Shown here: positions 23,876 through 28,227 of the stretch, piece by piece
Position numbering within the stretch: position 1 is the first letter of the stretch
How the letters are laid out: every line of letters begins with the position of its first letter
NCBI GenBank assembly: GCA_944387755.1
Contig: CALXGC010000097.1
Coordinates: forward strand, 1-28,227
DNA from: an uncultured Oscillospiraceae bacterium
GTDB lineage: Bacteria > Bacillota_A > Clostridia > Oscillospirales > Oscillospiraceae
Reading direction: 5' to 3'
Length of the DNA: 28,227 bases
Program-made: the position numbers and the translations under genes
Notes under the pieces: model-generated
What the model saw: only the letters and a program-made list of their open reading frames with translations
Told to the model about the DNA's origin: nothing
Database searches by the model: none

Positions 23876-25483
23876 ATGGCAAAGTATATTTTTGTGACAG
23901 GCGGCGTGGTGTCCGGCCTGGGAAAAGGCATTGCGGCGGCCTCTCTGGGGCGGCTGCTGAAGGCCCGCGGGCTGCGGGCGGCGCTTCAGAAATTCGACCC
24001 CTATCTGAACATCGACCCGGGCACCATGAGCCCCTACCAGCACGGGGAGGTGTTCGTCACGGAGGACGGAGCGGAGACGGACCTGGACCTGGGCCACTAT
24101 GAGCGCTTTACCGACGAGGACCTGACGGTGGACTCCTCCGTCACCTCCGGAAAGATCTTCTGGTCCGTTCTCAGCCGGGAGCGGGCCGGGGATTTTTTGG
24201 GGGGCACCGTCCAGGTGATTCCCCACATCACCAATGAGATTAAGGACCGGATCTACCGGGTGGGCCGCCGGGAGGGCGTGGACGTGGTCATCACCGAAAT
24301 TGGCGGCACCGTGGGCGACATCGAATCCCAGCCCTTCCTGGAGGCCATCCGGCAGGTGGCCTCCGAGGTGGGGCGGCAGAACGTGCTGTATATCCACGTC
24401 TCCCTGGTGGTCTCCATCCCCGGCACCGGGGAGCTGAAGAGCAAGCCCACCCAGCGCTCGGTGAAGGAGCTGCTGGGCCTGGGCATTCAGCCGGATGTGA
24501 TTCTCTGCCGGTCTGACGGCGCCATCCCCGACGAGGTGCGGGACAAGATCTCCCTGTTCTGCAACGTGCCCCCTGAGCGGGTGATTCCCAACGAGACCGC
24601 GCCCATTCTGTACGAGGTTCCGCTGATGCTGGAGCGGGCCGGACTGGCCAGGGAGGTGTGCAGGGCGCTGCATTTGCCGGCGGCCAGGCCGGACCTGGAG
24701 GCGTGGCAGGCCATGGTGGAGCGGGCCAAGCACCCGGAGGGCTGGGGGGAGGTCGCCTTGGTGGGGAAGTATGTGGCCCTCCACGACGCCTATCTCTCCG
24801 TGGTGGAGGCGCTGACCCACGGCGGCATTGAAAACGGGGTGCAGGTGGAGATCCGCTGGATTGATTCGGAACGCCTGGACGACGCCAATGCCGGCCGGCT
24901 TCTGAGCGGGTGCGCGGGGGTTATCGTGCCCGGCGGCTTTGGAAGCCGGGGAATCGAGGGGATGATTTCCGCCGCCCGCTGGGCGCGGGAGAACAAGATC
25001 CCCTATTTCGGCATCTGCCTGGGAATGCAGGTGGCGGTGATAGAATTTGCCCGCCATGGGGCCGGTCTGGCCGACGCCCACTCCAGCGAGCTGGCCGCCA
25101 CCGCCCACCCGGTTATCGACCTGATGCCGGACCAGCGGGACAAGAAGGACAAGGGCGGCACCATGCGGCTGGGGGCCTGCCCCTGCCATATCACGGGGCG
25201 AAATACAAAGGCCTTCCGGGCCTACGGCCAGGAGGACGTCTCCGAGCGCCACCGGCACCGCTATGAGTTCAACAACGATTTCCGTTCCCTGCTGACGGAG
25301 CGGGGGCTGGTGCTCTCCGGCCTGTCCCCCGACGGGAGGCTGGTGGAGATGGTGGAGCTGCCCAACCACCCCTGGTTCGTGGGGGTCCAGTTCCACCCCG
25401 AATTTAAGTCCCGGCCCAATAAGGCCCACCCGCTGTTTCGGGAATTTATAAGGGCGTGCAGGGCGTGCCGGGAACAGAGATAA
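23876..25483 (+). CDS. pyrG: CTP synthase
   Basis: The 535-residue protein has the full PyrG architecture. The amidoligase domain begins [20 protein letters not shown] with the P-loop and continues through [20 protein letters not shown] and [13 protein letters not shown]. The class I glutaminase domain has VALVGKYV, the nucleophile cysteine in FGICLGMQ, and the His-Glu of FHPEF. It makes CTP from UTP using glutamine and ATP. I chose ATG 23876, which gives the standard N-terminus; an in-frame ATG at 23861 would add five residues. The stop of purF is only 16 bases upstream, so these two are surely co-transcribed. A terminator hairpin follows at 25508. Confidence 0.97.
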   Translation: MAKYIFVTGGVVSGLGKGIAAASLGRLLKARGLRAALQKFDPYLNIDPGTMSPYQHGEVFVTEDGAETDLDLGHYERFTDEDLTVDSSVTSGKIFWSVLSRERAGDFLGGTVQVIPHITNEIKDRIYRVGRREGVDVVITEIGGTVGDIESQPFLEAIRQVASEVGRQNVLYIHVSLVVSIPGTGELKSKPTQRSVKELLGLGIQPDVILCRSDGAIPDEVRDKISLFCNVPPERVIPNETAPILYEVPLMLERAGLAREVCRALHLPAARPDLEAWQAMVERAKHPEGWGEVALVGKYVALHDAYLSVVEALTHGGIENGVQVEIRWIDSERLDDANAGRLLSGCAGVIVPGGFGSRGIEGMISAARWARENKIPYFGICLGMQVAVIEFARHGAGLADAHSSELAATAHPVIDLMPDQRDKKDKGGTMRLGACPCHITGRNTKAFRAYGQEDVSERHRHRYEFNNDFRSLLTERGLVLSGLSPDGRLVEMVELPNHPWFVGVQFHPEFKSRPNKAHPLFREFIRACRACREQR

Positions 25484-25507
25484 AGCCGGTAAACCGCGCG
25501 CAAAAAT

Positions 25508-25541
25508 AATCCGCTGGAATCAGACGGTTCCAGCGGATTTG
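25508..25541. terminator. Terminator between pyrG and the anti-sigma gene
   Basis: A 12-base-pair hairpin (AATCCGCTGGAA paired with TTCCAGCGGATT, eight-base loop) lies between the convergent genes. The T run is better on the minus strand (ATTTTTG) than on the plus strand. Confidence 0.75.
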
Positions 25542-25570
25542 CGGTTTGGGCCAGGAGGCCGGGAGACAGT

Positions 25571-26608
25571 TTAATCTCCCGCAGGCTGAAGGCCCTCCAG
25601 GGGTAAGGTCTGGCTCAACAGAGTGACTGAAACCACATTTTCGGGTTCTATGATCTGCTCTGTCTGAAATACGAGCCACCCCTCTCCGGACTCCGGGTTA
25701 TAGGACTGGCTCACGGACTGGCTCATAGCCACCGAAGTTCCGTTTGCCATATTTAACATCAGGCTTTCATATATGCCGGACAGTCCCGGGGGTCCCCACA
25801 TCCGGGAGTCATTTGGAGTTCCATTTACGAAGCAAGCCACGCTGATGGGAGAAATGTAGATGCTTTCCAGTGTCATGGTTTCCTCATCCACTTGAAGCGG
25901 ACATCCCAGTTGGTAAGTCCATCCGCTGTCCTTTTCGGGCAATTGAATGGTAAAAGTTCTTTTATCTTCCCGGAAATCCGCAACTGTCCCTTGGCTTCCT
26001 CTCTGTGTCAACCATGTGGGCCGCAGCGTTATCTCGCAACCGATCATGCTCTGCGTACCAGACTTTAGAAAAGAGGATGGGCCCCGCTTCCAGAGTAAGG
26101 AAATCCGGTTGTCTCCGGGGTTTTCATCCTCCAAAACGGTTGACCCGCTGACATAACTTCCTACTCCTTCCCCGTTCTCCGGTACGATTTTAGTGGCAAA
26201 ATCAATAAAATAGTCATCTCCATTCAAGTCTGTTCCCTCCGGGCCAATTAGTTCTACCAAAACGGCCAGCGAGTATCGATCTACCAGCACTTGATCAATT
26301 TCCACGGTCCAGCCATTGTCATAGGTGTAGCTTTCCCCAACCGAAACAACTCCTTCGGCAATCTGCTGTGCATCTTGTTTATCTCCCCCAAACAGAGACA
26401 GCAACCGCTGATCCACACCTGTAACTACTGTGAAAGCACAGGCCATCAGCAGCAGGGCGGCGGCCGCCAGCACGGCGGTCATCTTTTTCCTCCCACTCAC
26501 AGGCTTAACCCCTTTCTGTTCCCGGAGGAGGCGGTCCAGCATGGCCTGCTCCTGCTCCGGTGTGGGCTTCACCTGGTCTAGGACCCGATTGAGCTTACAT
26601 TTGTCCAT
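25571..26608 (-). CDS. Membrane anti-sigma-like protein with DUF4179-type N-terminus
   Basis: The 345-residue protein has a cytoplasmic N-terminus of about 42 residues (LDQVKPTPEQEQAMLDRLLR), one membrane helix at about 43-63 (MTAVLAAAALLLMACAFTVV), and a 280-residue outside part that is beta-rich, with paired strands such as SYTYDNGWTVEIDQVLVDR. This is the layout of the DUF4179-type partners that accompany ECF sigma factors in Clostridia. The start at 26608 overlaps the end of the sigma gene by 14 bases, so the pair is translationally coupled. The likely role is holding the sigma factor at the membrane until an outside signal, not identifiable here, is sensed. Its base composition is lower in GC than the nitrogen cluster. 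Confidence 0.82.
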   Translation of the reverse strand: MDKCKLNRVLDQVKPTPEQEQAMLDRLLREQKGVKPVSGRKKMTAVLAAAALLLMACAFTVVTGVDQRLLSLFGGDKQDAQQIAEGVVSVGESYTYDNGWTVEIDQVLVDRYSLAVLVELIGPEGTDLNGDDYFIDFATKIVPENGEGVGSYVSGSTVLEDENPGDNRISLLWKRGPSSFLKSGTQSMIGCEITLRPTWLTQRGSQGTVADFREDKRTFTIQLPEKDSGWTYQLGCPLQVDEETMTLESIYISPISVACFVNGTPNDSRMWGPPGLSGIYESLMLNMANGTSVAMSQSVSQSYNPESGEGWLVFQTEQIIEPENVVSVTLLSQTLPLEGLQPAGD

Positions 26609-27089
26609 ACTCTTCCACCTCCAAAATTTCTTTCAGCTTCCATCTGGCCTGCACCAGCCAGGTGCGGACGGTGGAGGGGTTCTTCCCCAATATTTCCGCC
26701 GTCTCCAGGGATGTGTACCCCTGGTAATAGTGGAGATAGAGTACCATCCGGTATTTCTCCGGCAGAGAGAGGATATACTCCCAAAGCGCTCCGTCCTCCG
26801 GCTGCTCCCAGGTCAGATGTTCCAATGCTTCCTCGCCTGCCCGGTTTTTCCTCCACCAGTGCTTCAGCTGATTTTTGCACTCGTTTCGGGCGGTGACGAT
26901 GAGCCAGGCCTTTTCATGCTCCGGATCACGAAAGGGCTTGCCGTACTCCATCACCTTGCGAAAGACATTTTGGGTGGCGTCTTCCGCGTCAGGCACATTT
27001 TTCATCAGCATCAGGCAGATCTGATAGACCATGCCCATATGCCGCCGGTAGAGGGCGGCCACTTCCTCTCCGGTACGAATGGGTTCCAT
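26595..27089 (-). CDS. ECF-type RNA polymerase sigma factor
   Basis: The 164-residue protein has the two domains of an extracytoplasmic-function sigma factor. Region 2 covers about 10-70 (RRHMGMVYQICLMLMKNVPD, then AEDATQNVFRKVM, then AWLIVTARNECKN, which binds the -10). Region 4 covers about 108-155 (LPEKYRMVLYLHYYQGYTSL with the helix-turn-helix TAEILGKNPSTVRTWLVQAR, which binds the -35). AAAGGAGG is well placed before the ATG at 27089. It overlaps the downstream membrane partner gene. It should direct RNA polymerase to its own promoter and a small regulon, released by the membrane protein on some envelope signal. Confidence 0.93.
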   Translation of the reverse strand: MEPIRTGEEVAALYRRHMGMVYQICLMLMKNVPDAEDATQNVFRKVMEYGKPFRDPEHEKAWLIVTARNECKNQLKHWWRKNRAGEEALEHLTWEQPEDGALWEYILSLPEKYRMVLYLHYYQGYTSLETAEILGKNPSTVRTWLVQARWKLKEILEVEEYGQM

Positions 27090-27120
27090 CCGGGATACCT
27101 CCTTTTTTGTCTCTCTGCCC

Positions 27121-27150
27121 TATACACAATTGGGAAGCGCAGAATGTTGC
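27121..27150 (-). promoter_or_regulatory. Possible ECF-type autoregulatory promoter of the sigma operon
   Basis: On the minus strand CAACATT is followed about 15 bases later by GTGTATA, 32 bases before the sigma start. An AAC-containing -35 is typical of ECF promoters; this is a candidate only. Confidence 0.3.
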
Positions 27151-27202
27151 GCCGAATCAGAAATCCGCTGGCCCGTCTCTCTTTACAATATGTGCATACC
27201 GT

Positions 27203-27307
27203 ACTTAATAAGTGAATGCAGGATGTGATATTGCATAACTTATTAAGTGAATATTTGTTTGGTTTTTCACTTGTTAAGTGCTGCGTTTTATAGTACACTT
27301 AATAACA
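27203..27307 (+). promoter_or_regulatory. Four palindromic operator-like sites before the RHH gene
   Basis: Copies of the palindrome ACTTAATAAGT and close variants lie at 27203-27213, 27238-27248 (ACTTATTAAGT), 27269-27279 (ACTTGTTAAGT) and 27297-27307 (ACTTAATAACA). Starts are 35, 31 and 28 bases apart, near three helical turns. The third overlaps the promoter and the fourth lies just after the -10, as expected for repressor sites of the downstream DNA-binding protein. Confidence 0.7.
27266..27294 (+). promoter_or_regulatory. Promoter of the RHH-Uma2 pair
   Basis: TTCACT and TATAGT are separated by 17 bases, about 30 bases before the RHH gene start. The palindromes flank and overlap it. Confidence 0.55.
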
Positions 27308-27324
27308 ATAGAGGAGGTGTGTAT

Positions 27325-27528
27325 ATGTCGGAATCCCCCAAATACACCGAAGCAAGGAAGCGTGGTAATCGGAAATGGGACGCTGCCAACCTGGACAGAA
27401 TATCCATAGCAATGCCGAAGGGCAAGAAGGACGAAGTCAAAGAAGCTGCGTCTGCTGTCAGTGAAAGCATGAACCAGTATATCATAACTGCTATTGACCA
27501 ACGCATGGAGCGGGATAAGGAGGGTTGA
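27325..27528 (+). CDS. Small ribbon-helix-helix (Arc/CopG-like) DNA-binding protein
   Basis: The 67-residue protein has a basic N-terminus (EARKRGNRKWDAAN) then a strand-helix-helix pattern: LDRISIAMPKGKKDEVKEAA followed by SVSESMNQYIITAIDQRM-type helices, here AVSESMNQYIITAIDQRM. This is the usual ribbon-helix-helix shape of Arc-type repressors and antitoxins, which dimerise and bind short palindromes with the beta strand. GAGGAGGTGTG precedes the ATG at 27325. Four palindromes lie directly upstream, so self-repression is likely. The Uma2-type gene follows at once, three bases after the stop. Confidence 0.82.
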   Translation: MSESPKYTEARKRGNRKWDAANLDRISIAMPKGKKDEVKEAASAVSESMNQYIITAIDQRMERDKEG

Positions 27529-27530
27529 CC

Positions 27531-28106
27531 ATGCCGCTACCAGCCCCGAAAGACCGATACACCTTCGCTGACTGCCTCACCTGGGGCGAGAGTGAGAATA
27601 TCGAGATCATCAACGGGGAGGCTGTTATGATGGCCCCGCCCGCCCGCATTCACCAGGAAATCAGCGGAGAGTTGTTCCGTCAGTTTGCAAACTTTCTGGA
27701 GGGGAAGAAGTGCAGGGTCTACGCTGCCCCCTTCGCTGTCCGCCTGTTCGAGAAGGACGGGGACACCCCGGAAAATGTGGACACGATGGTAGAGCCGGAC
27801 ATCTCCGTTGTGTGCGATTCCTCCAAACTGGATGATGCAGGGTGTAAGGGAGCGCCAGACCTGATAATGGAGATTCTGTCCCCCTCCACCATGCGGCACG
27901 ACAGATTCACAAAGTTCAATCTCTATCAGCGTGCCGGGGTACGGGAATACTGGATCGTTGATCCGTCCTCCAAGTCAGTACAGGTCTTTGTCCTGGAAGA
28001 TGGCAATTACAAGGCCCAGGACTTCGGCACTGTAGGAGATATTATCAAGGTGAACGTCCTGGACGGCTGCTTTATTGAGCTGTCGAAGGTGTTCCCATCC
28101 GAATAG
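27531..28106 (+). CDS. Uma2-family (DUF820) endonuclease-like protein
   Basis: The 191-residue protein is a Uma2/DUF820 member, a PD-(D/E)xK-type nuclease fold common in cyanobacteria and some Firmicutes, of unknown biological role. Typical features are FADCLTWGESENIEIINGEA near the N-terminus, PPARIHQEISGELF, VEPDISVVCD with the first catalytic Asp, PDLIMEILSPST with the Glu, and DRFTKFNLYQRAGVREYWIV with the Lys and the closing strand. I chose the ATG at 27531, with AAGGAGGG six bases upstream; a TTG at 27525 overlapping the previous stop would add two residues. Coupled to the RHH gene, it resembles a toxin-antitoxin-like or regulated-nuclease pair, which is inference. Confidence 0.9.
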   Translation: MPLPAPKDRYTFADCLTWGESENIEIINGEAVMMAPPARIHQEISGELFRQFANFLEGKKCRVYAAPFAVRLFEKDGDTPENVDTMVEPDISVVCDSSKLDDAGCKGAPDLIMEILSPSTMRHDRFTKFNLYQRAGVREYWIVDPSSKSVQVFVLEDGNYKAQDFGTVGDIIKVNVLDGCFIELSKVFPSE

Positions 28107-28208
28107 TTCTTAAGATTGCAAGAGGCGTAGCTGATAGTTAAAACAGAAAAGAACACTATAAAAAAGCATAAATATGTCGCACACTAAAGTTTTTAGAGGT
28201 GATATTTT

Positions 28209-28227
28209 ATGCAATATGCAATTTCTA
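28209..28227 (+). CDS. Start of a further gene, cut by the window end
   Basis: AGAGGTGA lies eight bases before an ATG at 28209, and the six visible codons read MQYAIS. Nothing more can be said. The 100 bases before it are AT-rich with a TATAAA stretch that could be a -10. Confidence 0.4.

Overview
The window looks like chromosome from a high-GC Gram-positive gut-type Clostridia, probably Oscillospiraceae (the Flavonifractor/Lawsonibacter/Oscillibacter neighbourhood). This is inferred from the Firmicute-type features together: a T-box leader, type III glutamine synthetase, AzlCD, an ECF sigma factor with a DUF4179-type partner, strong AGGAGG ribosome sites, and GC-rich hairpin repeats next to a DUF559 gene. 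No rRNA, tRNA or CRISPR array is seen.

Layout. Positions 1-5703 hold ordinary housekeeping genes: a PFL/UPF0210 protein (cut by the left edge) behind its ACT-domain partner, a YfbR-like 5'-nucleotidase, a MATE exporter, the AzlCD branched-chain amino acid exporter, and the magnesium channel MgtE behind a roughly 300-nt leader that ends in an intrinsic terminator. Positions 6060-8141 hold a decayed CoA-acylating aldehyde dehydrogenase, broken at both ends, and an intact HMG-CoA lyase-type enzyme.

Positions 8208-17203 are the most unusual part: seven genes on the minus strand, apparently one operon. They encode a protein with two degenerate HTH-like units, two membrane proteins with acidic tails ending in phenylalanine, a small helical protein, a membrane-anchored Hsp70/actin-fold ATPase, a protein of unknown fold, and a Ycf46-like AAA+ ATPase. 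I do not recognise this combination as a described system. It reads as a membrane-bound chaperone/remodelling machine of unknown purpose.

Positions 17422-17732 are a cluster of REP-like palindromic repeats immediately upstream of a Vsr-like DUF559 nuclease gene. Positions 18184-25483 are a nitrogen-assimilation cluster. A T-box with an Asn (AAC) specifier leads into asnB, and then come glutamine synthetase III, purF and pyrG. All four enzymes make or spend the glutamine amide.

Positions 25571-27089 encode an ECF sigma factor overlapped by its likely membrane anti-sigma partner. Positions 27200-28227 are visibly more AT-rich. They carry four ACTTAATAAGT-type palindromes, a ribbon-helix-helix protein and a Uma2-family nuclease, and look like a recently acquired, self-repressed two-gene unit.
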